DNA of 64,000 nucleotides from Cotesia glomerata (taxonomy: Eukaryota; Arthropoda; Insecta; Hymenoptera; Braconidae): the NCBI RefSeq assembly GCF_020080835.1, contig NC_058163.1:9645318-9709317 (forward strand). The letters are read 5' to 3'. The first letter of the stretch is position 1. The number at the start of each line of letters is the position of its first letter. Under the pieces are notes generated by a model. It had not been told where the DNA came from, searched no databases, and saw only the letters and a program-made list of their open reading frames with translations. Both the position numbers and the translations under genes were made by a program. Positions 35,094-46,637 of this stretch are shown here, piece by piece.

Positions 35094-35799
35094 CCCGGGA
35101 AAAAATGAGCAGACCTGACCATGCCTGTTCATGTATGATCAGGCCTGAAATTAGACATGATCATGCCTGTCCATTATTTTTATGATTACGTTTAAATAAT
35201 TTTGAAATAAAAAATTTGTTATTTTTCCTATGGGATGTTTTGGTCTGCTCTACTTCTGCCTAATATTAAAATCATTACTTATTTTATTATTTAAATAAAT
35301 GTGATGTTATGAGATTCGGTTAAATAAATAAATTAGGACTATCAAAATATATTATAAAATCAATTTTTATATTATATTTATGATAAACTTATTCGATACG
35401 TTATCTACTTCATAGAATTGTTGTCACGTAAGATAGCAGCACAGCAGACGGGAACTTCAAGGCGCACGGATATCACTAAACTTAAACAGCATTGAGCGTG
35501 TTTAGTAGTTGGATGGGTGACTGCTGGTGTTACAGCCGTGTACAATTATATGTAATCATTTTTTTTTTTATTTTAATTCATTATAAAGAATTGCGTATGT
35601 CTCTATCAAGTATTATATCCATAAAATTAAGCAAAATAATTAATTAAAAAAAACAAAGGGCTTTCTGACCTGACCATGTCTGATCAGGCCTGATCAGGTC
35701 AATTCATGCCTGATCAGACATGGTCATTTTTCATGTCTGATCAGGCATGAAGACTCATGCCTGTTCATGTCTGATCAGGTCTGATCATTTTTTCCCGGG
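35094..35799. mobile_element. 706-bp TIR element, CCCGGGAAAAAATGA ends, CCTGATCAGG arrays
   Basis: CCCGGGAAAAAATGA at the left and TCATTTTTTCCCGGG at the right. Both ends are followed inward by arrays of TGATCAGGCCTGA/CATGCCTGATCA words in alternating orientation. The interior carries a 5S rRNA-like segment. A one-ended fragment of the same family is at 46638-46835. No target duplication is clear. Confidence 0.65.
35449..35545 (+). pseudogene. 5S rRNA-like sequence (3' two thirds)
   Basis: CACTAAACTTAAACAGCATT followed by GAGCG, GTTTAGTAGTTGGATGGGTG and ACTGCTGG tracks the internal control region of insect 5S rRNA, with box A-like and box C-like (TGGATGGGTGAC) motifs in the right order and spacing. 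Several substitutions and loss of the 5' third make it a pseudogene or the head of a 5S-derived SINE. A T-run follows about 30 bases downstream. It sits inside the CCCGGG TIR element. Confidence 0.6.
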
Positions 35800-36020
35800 A
35801 TAGTTATTCACGTAAGACGAGAAAAATTTCGACAAAATATTCGAAAACATAATTTTTTTGAAACTTTTCATCTAAGATTTTCCGAAAAAAATCGCATTAA
35901 AATTAAAAAATTTGTAATGAAAAATGTAAATTTTAACTAAAATTTTTAATTAACCTTATTAAAGCATATTTATTAGTATTTTATTTTCTACAGAATTTTT
36001 TTAAAGTACGTTTAAGTTAT

Positions 36021-36551
36021 AATCCGAACAAAAACAGTTTCACTGTAAAAAAGTCGCGCCAAGTCCACGTTCATAAGACTATTAGGAAAAAAAAATTTTT
36101 TTTTTTCTTTACAAAAAGATACAAAATAAAAAAATTAAAAAATCTAAGTAACCGATATGATTGTTTATGATTTTCGGAAATTAAAAAAAATTTTATTGTA
36201 AATTTAAAAATAAAAAAAAAATTTTAGAACGTATTTAGTGTGCGTGGTTGCAAAATATTTTACTTTTAATGAAATTCGTAAAATCTATTTACTAGGACTT
36301 TAAAAAAATTGAAATACACAATGACGCACACCAAGTACGTTCTAAAAATTTTTTTTTAATTTTTAAATTTACAATAAAATTTTTTTTAATTTCCGAAAAT
36401 CATAAACAATCATATCGGTTACTTAGATTTTTTTATTTTTTTATTTTGTATCTTTTTGTAAAGAAAAAAAAAAATTTTTTTTTCCTAATAGTCTTATGAA
36501 CGTGGACTTGGCGTGACTTTTTTACAGTGAAACTGTTTTTGTTCGGATTTT
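36021..36551. mobile_element. 0.53 kb foldback element
   Basis: ATCCGAACAAAAACAGTTTC at the left is mirrored at the right. The arms pair for about 225 bp around a central spacer near 36245-36320. The arms contain GTCCACGTTCATAAGAC and an A/T-rich run. Non-coding. Confidence 0.7.
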
Positions 36552-37257
36552 AGTATTTTTTGTAATTATAATGAAAATTTACAATTGATAACAACTTAAA
36601 TCTCGTGTTGACTGCATTTTTTACTGCAAACTATCCCCTTGAAGCTACAGTTTATGTAGATGTAATTCCAGTGCACCCTGGCGGCCATAGATGCAAGCTA
36701 CGAATCACTTTTTTTTACTGTAGTTGCGTGTCTATAGGAAGGATTACTACACATATTCATTTTATCTAGTCTGTGGCGCTGATATTCCCCATCGAAAAAA
36801 AGTCAGGATCGAAATTTCTGGGCTTACTATAGTTTGTGCTGATAAAATTTAATAATTTTAAGTGAATTAAGTGTTATAATTGATTATAATTAATTAATAT
36901 CAGTAAAATAAAGTATAAATTACTTTTATAATATATCATTTTGGAAAAAGGAGAACCATATAATTAAATAAAATTTTGCAACCTCGAAATACCGTTCTGC
37001 TTACAGTAAACACAGTCGGTAGTCTGGCGCTCCGTTTACAACGGGATTTTTGAACGGAACTTGGCGCCAGATTCTACCGAATCTGTGGAACTATGGCAAC
37101 GCCCTCTTCTCATAAAAATTATCTGGCAAAGTTCATCCAATATGGCTGTCACATTTAGCTGTCATTGATAGTGACGTATTTACTGCTATCATTGTTATAA
37201 ACAATCAAACATTATTGATAAAAATCAATTATTCAATTTAAAGTGTTAAATATCAAA

Positions 37258-37735
37258 ATGTCTACAGGTAATTAAATAAAAACTAAATGACAATCCACGA
37301 AATAATTTATATAAATTTTTTAACCTCACCTGTTTGATTGAAAATTTTTTATTACTTTATTTTTATTATTATTATTATTATTGTGTTCGATTAAACTTAA
37401 TTAATAAAAGCGAAAAAATAATTTTAGTTGGTCGTTCCCAGTCTCTGCTAACTAAAGCAAAAGAACCCGCTGTAGAAGAATCTCATCAAAATGGAGGTGC
37501 TGACGGTGAACAACTGAAACGGCATCAATCTCTTCCTTCAATGGCGCTAGAAGCTTCACCTGATTCAACGACTCCCAGCCAGGCGAGTAGCCCTGACATG
37601 TTTGATGATTCTGATCAGGAGCCATCTGTGCAAGTATTGACTTCACAGTCAAGTTTTGCATCCAGCAGCCAGGAATCTGAGTCTGGTAACAGCAGCGAGG
37701 ACGGAATTGTCATCGACATCGCGTACCTCCGATAA
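37258..37735 (+). CDS. Two-exon Ser/Gln-rich small protein (105 aa)
   Basis: Exon 1 (37258-37267) is ATG TCT ACA G before a GTAATT donor. The intron ends in TTTTAG at 37427, and exon 2 (37428-37735) continues in frame as MSTVGRSQSLLTKAKEP. The product is polar and acidic (ASSPDMFDDSDQEPS, SSSQESESGNSSEDG) with a hydrophobic tip DIAYLR. It is likely disordered, with many Ser-Pro and Ser-Asp/Glu sites. Exon 2 is GC-rich compared with its surroundings and the upstream 300 bp is also less A/T-rich, as for a constitutive gene. The family is not recognised. The 133-codon frame starting at 37334 is intron read-through. Confidence 0.6.
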
Positions 37736-38649
37736 AATTTATTATAAATTTGAGTAATGATTCCTGCGACAAGTCTAGTTATTGGAATAATTTGTTTTTT
37801 AATTCATATTAATTTTAATATTAATCAATACTTATGATAAATAAGTAGTAATATGAGTATTATTGAACGTACTTTAAATTAAAAAAATTTTAGTAACGAT
37901 TAAACAAATAAATAGCAATATTAATATCTCACTTTAGTTATTTATGTTTATTATCAATGTTTGTAATTGATAAACACGTTCTATTAATTAAAACAATTTT
38001 ATGGAGATAAATTTTGTCTAGCACTCTTAATTAATCAAAAAATTTAAATACTATTAATAGCTAACTTAATAAAATTTGATTAAACTTGAATTTCTTCTTT
38101 AAAATGTTGACACAATGTTAAGAATTATTTATATCCAATTAAAACTATTTTATTTTATTACTAACAATTAAAATTAATAATAAGTACTTTAACCTCAAAA
38201 ATATTTTTAGACAAATTTTGTTGATGATTCTGAATTTATTATCAAATTAAAAAAATTAATAGTTATAATACAAATTAAATAATACAATTTGACATTACAA
38301 TTTAATTACATTAACATTTCTTCTTTAAAATATAGACAATTTCTGGAATTATAAACTTCTAAAAAATTAATTAATTACATTCATTATCAAAAATAATTAA
38401 TTAATAAACACATAACATAGACTAAAAAATATTCTTAGATAAATTTTGTCTACAATTATGAATTTATTAACAAATTTTACAAACTATTGCCAGCAATAAA
38501 ATTAGTCAATACAATTTGATTTCTTCTTTAAAATTACACATAAAATTCTTAATATTTAACCAAAACTACTTAAAAAATGTCTTCACATAAAAGAAACAGT
38601 ACAATTATTCGGATAAAAAAAAATCATAAATTCAGTAATCAAGTTCCAG
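37736..38649. other. Gene-free AT-rich stretch between convergent genes
   Basis: 3' regions of the 37258 gene (AAATAAATAG near 37913) and of the minus-strand 38650 gene. It holds several loosely repeated AATTAAT/TAAAATTT segments and nothing else recognised. Confidence 0.45.
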
Positions 38650-39084
38650 TTAATCCAGATTGTCGAGATAACCAGTGGTATCGAAGAAATGCCATTCTTC
38701 CTCGCGAAGCTTCTTAAGAATATTCAAGGGCAAGTCATTTGTATTTAACCGCCGAAAGAGATCATTCAACCACATAGAGAAAATATTCTCAGCCTTCTTC
38801 ATCAGATTCTGCATTTCTTCTATAGCTTGCTGATAATAAGTGCGAGAAAAGTATTTAATCTTAGGTCCTTTCTTGGTGGCAGATTTTTCGGGCTCAGGCT
38901 TGGCGACGGACACAGTGAATTTTTTAGAAATATTCTTGTTCATCGTTCCCATTTTCACTTTAATAGCGACTCTTGTCAGGTTGTCCCCTTCCAGTCTGTA
39001 TCTATCTATCATGTCATGGTATTCTCTATTCAGATCTTCCAACTTTTTATGGTAATAAGATCTGCTTCGTCGTCGTGATGTCAT
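38650..39084 (-). CDS. Basic 144-aa orphan protein
   Basis: Starts MTSRRRSRSYYHKKLED, a basic Arg/Ser/Tyr-rich N-terminus, followed by a helical middle (REYHDMIDRYRLEGDNLTRV), a lysine-rich linker (KPEPEKSATKKGPKIKYF) and an amphipathic C-terminal half (QQAIEEMQNLMKKAENIFSM). No signal peptide or membrane segment. It is probably nuclear or nucleic-acid-binding, by composition only. A truncated copy of its first 17 codons and upstream region begins block 2 at 54121-54075, where the rest of the gene is missing. No family recognised. Confidence 0.55.
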   Translation of the reverse strand: MTSRRRSRSYYHKKLEDLNREYHDMIDRYRLEGDNLTRVAIKVKMGTMNKNISKKFTVSVAKPEPEKSATKKGPKIKYFSRTYYQQAIEEMQNLMKKAENIFSMWLNDLFRRLNTNDLPLNILKKLREEEWHFFDTTGYLDNLD

Positions 39085-40279
39085 TACTTTACAAACTTTT
39101 TATCAATAAACTGAACACAAAATATTAACTTGCAAGTTATTATTATTTTAGTCAAAATTTATCAAATAAAATTCAATGAAGTTTGTTTTAGGACTCGTCT
39201 AAGCGATCGTACAAGCGATCTTGCTCTGGGAAGATATTTGTCAGCTATGACTCATGGTATGTAATTATAATTATAATTATAATTAGTATATATACTATAA
39301 ATACAATATTATTATTTGATTTGGGTAGTACACTACAAATTAAAATTTAGTATATTCAGTATAAATATTGAATGTACTGAAATAAAATTTTACATTGCAT
39401 TTATTTCCATTCAAGTAAAGTATGAATTCCTGGAAATATTTTTGACTAAGCATTCGGATTATAAGTTTTAAGTTTTCTATAGAAATATTCAAAATCTTAC
39501 TCAAAATTTTATGATTAGAAAAATTTCTATTATTAATTATTTCTTCTCTTATTATATAATAATTTTTATTTTGAACTACTTTGACAAAAAAAGTTTTCAA
39601 ATTACTGGTAGATAATTCAATTTAGATCTAATTTTTACATAAAAAGTCAATTAATCGTCTTTTGCATCTTAATAATTGTACATAAAATTATCATAACACT
39701 GTTATCATTTTTATTTCTTCTTGTAATTACCAATACCACTAAAGATCAACAAATGAATATAAAAATGTTCGCATCTATACAATTTAATCCAAATAAATAT
39801 TCCTAATTACAACAATACAATTAAAAATCATAATTTACAGTATTAAAATTCATTAATTCAGAAAACCGTTCATTATCAATATAAAAAAATTAACCCAGTT
39901 AATCAGTTATAAAAACATTCTATTCACGCAGGCGTTACCTATCGTACTCAACTAATATGAATTTTATAGTATTATGTAAGATTCCAATTATTAAAATTTT
40001 TTCAACAGTAGCTATAATACGTTTAATAAATAAGTAGTAATAATGTTGAGTGACTTTTGAGAGATAAGTTTTTGTGTTAAAATTTTAAATATACTGAGCC
40101 AAATTATAATTGAGCAAATTAATAGACTTATATAATATTATTATTATTAGCGTTAAATAAATAAATACATTATAATTATATTTTACGATTACAGTCAATT
40201 ATTTTATCTTCAAAATCCCGGAATGCAAGACAAACAAAAATATACCTGATCAGCTTAATAACATCGTCTAATTGAAAAA
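39085..40279. other. Gene-free AT-rich spacer in block 1
   Basis: Upstream region of the 38650 gene and downstream region of the short acidic gene. It is conserved in block 2 (54122-55270) almost base for base, with no supported coding region. Confidence 0.45.
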
Positions 40280-40505
40280 TCATGTCCAAACAATGTAAAC
40301 GTAGAACTGATCCGCATCTTCTAGCTGCCTCAAATCAATAAAATATGAATAAATAATTTGTATCCTCTCACAGAATTCAAACTGCATGCTGGCTAGTATG
40401 TTGTTTAAAATTTCCTGCAATTAGCAATTAAATATTAATAAAAACAACTAAACTTGATAATTATAAATTCTTACCTTGATAAATATTCTAATTTGCAGTA
40501 ATATG

Positions 40506-41183
40506 TTAAGAAGAAGAAGATGAAGGGCCTGGTGAATTGTATCTAAATTGATCATCAACTTGAGGAAAAATATCAGGAGTTACCGGTCGACTTTCAACCC
40601 CTAAAATTTCGCTATAACCTTCTCTATTATAATCCAGTGAGTTCAAATTTTTCTCAATTATAGAGTCTAAATCTGTTTGATTATTTTGATTTTCTGAACC
40701 AGATTCGATATTAAGACGTTTTAACCAGGGTTCAATTAGATCACACTTATCAAACATTGCATTATCCTCAGTAGCTTCTTCATCATCTAAAATGTCTTTT
40801 TGATCGACACTGATAGTTTTTTGAATGTAATTAATCATGAATTTTTGTCTATAAGTATCTTTGGGTGAACCATCACCATCATCATCAGCTGCTTCTCTAT
40901 CACTTCTTTTATCTCTTTGAGAATTATCAGTGTTTTCTTCGCGAAATGCCTTATTTTGATATTGATAAGCAGCTTCATCATCACCACCGTCTGGTGAGTC
41001 ACGAGTAGCTTCTGTACCTTCTGGAGAATCACGAGTATCTTCTTCACCTTCTGGAGGATCACGAGTATCTTTTTCACTTTCTGGAGATTCACGACTAGCT
41101 TCTTCATTATTATTACTACCTTCTGGTGATTCACGAGTAGCTTCCTCGTCGCTACCATCTTCTAACAAATAACGCGATATCAT
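40506..41183 (-). CDS. Acidic repeat protein, short form (225 aa)
   Basis: MISRYLLED opens a highly acidic product. Residues about 11-70 carry a degenerate 10-11-residue repeat (EEASRESPE, DTRDPPEGEE, DTRDSPEG), then a Gln/Asn/Asp-rich middle, an amphipathic segment (DLIEPWLKRLNIESG) and a tail ending PGPSSSSS. There is no signal peptide, and it is probably disordered. The first 17 residues match the long acidic protein, defining a two-member family. A strong donor (AAG|GTAAGA, 40475/40474) lies 31 bases after the stop, with an acceptor at 40415, so the 3'UTR should be spliced. The upstream sequence through 41460 is conserved in the relatives. The paralogue at 55496-56213 is frame-broken. Confidence 0.6.
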   Translation of the reverse strand: MISRYLLEDGSDEEATRESPEGSNNNEEASRESPESEKDTRDPPEGEEDTRDSPEGTEATRDSPDGGDDEAAYQYQNKAFREENTDNSQRDKRSDREAADDDGDGSPKDTYRQKFMINYIQKTISVDQKDILDDEEATEDNAMFDKCDLIEPWLKRLNIESGSENQNNQTDLDSIIEKNLNSLDYNREGYSEILGVESRPVTPDIFPQVDDQFRYNSPGPSSSSS

Positions 41184-43667
41184 TTTGTCAATTAAAACTG
41201 TAGTATATTTCTTCTTTAAAAAATTTATAAATATAAATATGTAAAAGACACTAGGAATTAATTAGCTCGTGGCGCAAGACCCTGCAATTTCGATTTGTAC
41301 TTATAGATCCAATGTTTGACTGTCAACTAGTAATGATCTCGCATGACTTATCATCAAAATATGAGAATTGTAGTTGTAATTTATTTCTATTCTAATTACA
41401 ATTTCTATGAATTTGGATCTGAGCTTTCTATAGCTTAAAGACTATAATTATTAAGTATTCATTTATTTTATTAGTTATTTTATCATATTAAAACCAGCAA
41501 ATATCTGACAATTTTTTCAATTTTTATAACAAATCAATTGTGATAAAAAAAATTTTTTGTAAATTCGCATTTATAATTTTTTTTAATTTATACATGTGGA
41601 ATTTTTACTAAATTTCTTTCATAACAATTTAACTGAGCATTATAATTCATTATTCTATCATCTGTACATAATCAATTAAACATAACTAGCATATTTAAGT
41701 CATGATACTTAAATTAACAATCATCTAAAAATTGTTTAGATTTTTATAATAAAATTATATAATGAAAAAAATGTAGTAAAAAAATTTCACATTCCAGTCT
41801 GCTGAATTCAGTATTATTTTGATTATTATTAAAAATTTATACATTATTTAAATTCATTATCATCCATAGATTTTAAAGATTTTTGTTGTTTGAAATAATA
41901 TTATAACAATATTTGTTTAAAAAAAAAAAATATCATTGTTTTAGTTTTAAAATTTGCGCTCAACTATTGATTTATGATAGCAGTTGAATTAAGATCAATT
42001 TTAAGAATTACATTATTATTATTATCATATAAATATAAATATAAACAATTTTAAATTATGAAAACAGGTAGTGTGATGGAATAAAATGCACGAAAATAAA
42101 GATAAAAGTAAAATTAGTAGACATTAGATAATTTCTTAGGTTTTTCTAATTAAAAGCATGATTACAACAAAATAAAAAATTTCACAAGTAAAAATTTTCG
42201 AAAAACTATGAGAGCAATTTTTAGAAAAATTTTTTTTTCAGTTCTACTTAGTCTACTCCATAAAAAAAATTAAAAAGTTGTTGACTATTGGCTGGTTTCA
42301 GTATCATAAATATAGTTATTAATAATAAACATTTTGAGTGGGTAGAATTATGTGAATTTTCTGCATGACATTAAATTTTTTCATAAATAAATTATCTGCT
42401 AGAAGAAATTGAATAATTAATGTATATCAATTATTCCTAAAAAGTTTTTTTACAAATATTGCTTTTAAAAAATCAAAAATTGAATTTTTTCAGAAGCTTG
42501 AAGAAAAAAAAGTAACAATAGGATATAATCAACTACAAACAATTTCACGCTTTTAGAAAGATATTAGTTATCTTACTTGAGTAAGTAATAGTAAAGTATA
42601 TTTTACATTACAAATTAAAGCTTAGAACTATTCTTGAATAAATCTTGAATATAATTTTCGAGACCTCATTTACACTCAGGTAAAATAAAAATTTCTGAAA
42701 ATGTGTTAGGCTAATCCTAATCCTTATAAGTATCTACAGTCTAAATTTTAAGTTTTCTTTAAAATTATTCGAAATCATACTTAAATTTTTATTCAATAAA
42801 TAAAAATTCTTTTATTAATTATTTCGTCCATTGTTACATGATTATTTTTAGGTCTATCAAGTTAGCTTGGACTCGTCCATCAGGCATTGACTTATTATTC
42901 AAGCAACAAAATAAAAAAAAATTCTTTTATTAATTATTTTGTCTATTATTATATGATTATTTTTAACTAATAATTTATCAGTCAATTTAACTTCTTTTAA
43001 ATTTCAAAAATTGTACATAAAGTTTACCAAACTACTAAATTCCAAAACATGCATACAAAAATGATCGCTTTTGTACAATTTAATCCAATTTAATATTCCT
43101 AATTACAATTATATTTAAAAATTCTAATTTAAAGTATTACAGTACAATTCATTAATTCAAAAAATCATTCATCATAAATATAAAAAAATTAACTTAGTGT
43201 TAAAATAAAATCGTTCTTGAAATTGGATCTACAATCAGCAATAAAGTCATTCACTCATTCACACATGCATTATCTATCATATCTAACTAATAAATTCAAT
43301 AGTATTATAATTTAAGATTAAAATTGTAATTCACGATTATAGACAATTAATTTAGCTTTAAAATTTCAAAATGGAAAGGAAGAAAAACAAAAATATACCT
43401 AATCAGTTTAGTAACTTTGTCTAATTAAAAAATCAACTAGTTGCCTCAAACCATTTAGTTGAAATGATGAATGAATTGTTTGTTTCTCCTTCTAGACTTC
43501 AAACTGCACATTACCGGTATCTTCTGTAAAATTTTTTGTAATTATTAATTAAATATTAATAAAAATAACTAAATTTAATGACTATTATTTCTTACCGTGA
43601 TAATTATTTTATTTCGGAGCAATATGTTAAGAAGAAGAAGAAGATCAAGAATGAGTTGAATCGTCTT
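41184..43667. other. Conserved upstream region and A/T-rich spacer in block 1
   Basis: The first 280 bases (to about 41460) are shared with the regions upstream of 56213 and 61039, around ACTAG..ATGATCTC.TATGACT and ATATGAGAA, and are good promoter candidates for the minus-strand acidic genes. The rest is A/T-rich, matches block 2 (56480-58950), and contains no supported gene. It lacks the TA-flanked MITE found at 57387 in block 2. Confidence 0.45.
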
Positions 43668-43940
43668 TTAAACTAAAACATCAGATTGAAGATCCTCAGA
43701 AGTTCTTGGTCGCTCACTATCATCAATATCACGTTTTGTCATAATAGCTCTTTCATCCATATTTTCTTGACCGACATCAATCATCTCATCACTACTTTCT
43801 TCAAAATTAATATTATCACGATCACTGGGATCAGAGGGACCAGGAACTTTGCCAGGTGTAAAATATAATCTATATATATATATATATATATATATATGCA
43901 TATATATATATAGCATAGCAACTATATATATATATATATA

Positions 43941-44000
<60 letters not shown>

Positions 44001-44099
44001 AGATCAAGTTTTTGAACTCACTGATCACGATATCTCTGAAGCTATAAGGCCGATTGACTTGAAATTTGGTAGGAATATTCCTTTCGCCGAGTAGAGGTC

Positions 44100-45690
44100 A
44101 GCTAAGAACGGATTTTACGAAATTCCACCCACAAGGGGGGTTGCGGGGGCGTTAACAATAGAAAATTCCCATTTTTAACCTATATCTCCTATCGACTTCA
44201 AATTTGGTAGGAATCTCCTATATGTGATGTAGAAATGATCTAAGAGCGGATTTTACGACAATCTACTACCAATATGGATTGCGGGGGTGGACGTTAACAA
44301 TGAAAATTAAAAATTTCCGACTTCTAGCTCCTACAGACTCCTAATTTTGTATGAATTTTGTGTAAGTGATGTAAAAATAATTTATGAACGAATTTTACGA
44401 TATCCCACTCCACAGAGGAATGCGGGGGTGGGTCTTAACAATGAAAATTTTAAATTTCCAAGCTATAGGGCCTACAATCTCTAAATTTGATAAGTATCTG
44501 CTATATGCGAGGTAGAAATGATTCAAGAGTGGATTTAATGACAGTCTACTCCCAATATGGATTGCGGGGGTGGACGTTAACAATGAAAATTAAAAATTTT
44601 CGACTTTTAGCTCCCACAGACTCCTAATTTTGTATGAATTTTTTGTAAGTGATGTAAAAATAATTTATGAACGAATTTTACGATATCCTACTTCACAGAG
44701 GAGTGCGGGGGTGGGTCTTAACAATGAAAATTTTAAATTTCCGAGCTGTAGCTCCTATAGGCTCCAAATTTGGTAAGAATCTGCTCTATGTGATGTAGAA
44801 ATGATTCAAGAGTGGATTTAATGACAGCCTACTACCAATACGGATTGCGGGGGTGGGTATTAACGATGAAAATTTTTAATTTTCAAGCTATAGCTCCTAC
44901 AGACTCCAATTAGGTAGGAATTTTCTCTAAGAGATGTAGAAATAATATACGAACGAATTTTAAGATACCTTACAGGAGTTTGCGGGGGTGGATGTTAACA
45001 ATTAAAATTTTTAATTTCCAAGCTATAGCTCTTATAGACTCCAAATTTGGTAAGAATCTTCTATGTGATGTAGAAATAATCTAAGAGCGGATTTTACGAC
45101 GAATCACCCCCAATAAGGATTGCGGGGGTGGGTGTTGACAAAAAAAAATCTTAATTTCCAAAATATAGCTTCTAAAAGGCGTAAATTTGGTAGGAATCTT
45201 TTATTTGTCATGTAGAGATCATCTCAAAACGGATTTCAATAAATTCTACTTCCGACAGGGATTGCGGGGGTGGGTGTTAGAATTTCAAATTTCCATTTCC
45301 AAACTGTAACTTCTACAAACTTGAAATTAGGTAGGAATCTTTAATTTGTCATGAGATTATCTCAAAACGGATTCCAAAAAATTCTACTTCCGATAGGGAT
45401 TGCGGGGGTGGGTGTTAAAATCTAAAATTTTAATTTCCAAACTGTAACTCCTGCAGATTCTAAATTTGGTAGGAATCTTCGTGTACGATGTCAAGTTCAG
45501 CTGAGAATGGATTTTCTCGAATTCTTACCCTTAAAGGGATGGTGGGGGCGTTAACAATGAAAATTTCTCATTTCCAATCGATAGTTTTTATAGACTCGAA
45601 GTTTTTTTGAAATCTTTTATTTATAATGTAGAAATTATCTCGAATAGGTTCTTACGAAATTCCTCCCCCACATAGAAGTGCGGGAGTAAT
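44100..45690. repeat. 140-bp tandem array inside the Helitron, about 12 units
   Basis: The landmark GCGGGGGTGG or close variants recurs at about 44143, 44281, 44422, 44564, 44704, 44846, 44982, 45122, 45264, 45403, 45542 and 45680, a spacing of 136-142 bp. Each unit also has AACAATGAAAATT, a TATAGCTCCTA-like segment and ATTTGGTA(A/G)GAATCT. One unit also occurs at about 47955-48150 in the second Helitron copy. Confidence 0.85.
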
Positions 45691-46637
45691 AATTGTCAAA
45701 AAATTCATATTCTTTAAATACAGTTCCTACAAATATAAAATTTGATAGAATCTGAAGAGAAACAGGCAAATACCGGGATGGCCTCCAAGGTCAACGGATT
45801 TAAATATTTTTCTTTCTTAATAGTGATATTTTCTTACAACAATCGTCTCTTTGGCAGCGTCAAAAAAGTCATTGTAACGTTTCCAAAATTTAACATTACA
45901 TGTAGCTATTCAGTCAACGGACTAAGAATTTTACATACATTTTTTTTTTTTGCTGATCACATAACCGATGAACTGTTCTTATTACGGGATCGCGAAAATG
46001 TAACAGATTAAAAGCATTGCATTTTCTAAACACATGAGATATAGAAAAAAAATTTGGCTACTCATTTTAAGAAAATTCGTAAAAAAAAAGTACAAATAAT
46101 TTTCTACGTATAATTGATGTTACGGAAGAAATTTTAATTAACAGCGAAATTCGTCACAATTTAAGCTAGGCAGATTTCAACTTCACTTATGAGACCTGCA
46201 ATTACTTTAACTAAAACTATCGATGCTCATTTAAAATTTTTTTTCTTCGTGTCAATTAATATTCATTTTTGGAAGAAAGCCACGGGAATGTTATAGTGAT
46301 TGTACATTGAAAGTTACAATGAATTTTAGCTAGAATAATCATGTGGACAAAATATACAGACCAATTTGATGGAATTTGGAATCTGTGCAAGTAAAAACAA
46401 TCTTCCAATTAAATTTCAAATCTAGATCTAAAAATACAATTCTATAAAGCGCCCAGCGGAGCGGGCGGGTAACAGCTATCTATATATATATGATTTCCAC
46501 GTATATAGTCACTCATCACGATATCTCTTGAACCATAAGACCTAGAGACTTGAAATTTGGTAGGAATATTTTTTTTATCGAGTAGAAGTCAGCTAAGAAC
46601 GAATTTAACGAAATTCCACCCACTATAAACTATAGCT

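Larger units (their letters stand above)
39035..43868. repeat. Segmental duplication block 1, left part
   Basis: Matches 54075-59149 nearly throughout, starting within codons 16-17 of the 38650-39084 gene and running through the short acidic gene, its upstream region, and the 3' end of the long acidic gene. The match stops at the Helitron at 43869 and resumes at 48526. Confidence 0.8.

Noticed and set aside
39340..39600. 86-aa minus-strand ORF between the block 1 genes
   Set aside because: Asn/Ile/Lys/Phe-rich as expected from A/T DNA and not kept open in the block 2 copy.
40835..41158. Leu/Lys/Val-rich frames overlapping the acidic genes (also 55775-56188, 50486-50680, 58946-60591)
   Set aside because: Out-of-frame readings of the acidic repeat codons; composition is explained by the real frame.
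43849..44094. Open frames with Ile-Tyr repeats
   Set aside because: They are translations of the (TA)n start of the Helitron.
44100..45690. 140-bp array as a CRISPR array
   Set aside because: The whole unit repeats with gradual divergence; there is no short constant repeat with unique spacers and no cas gene, and the genome is eukaryotic.
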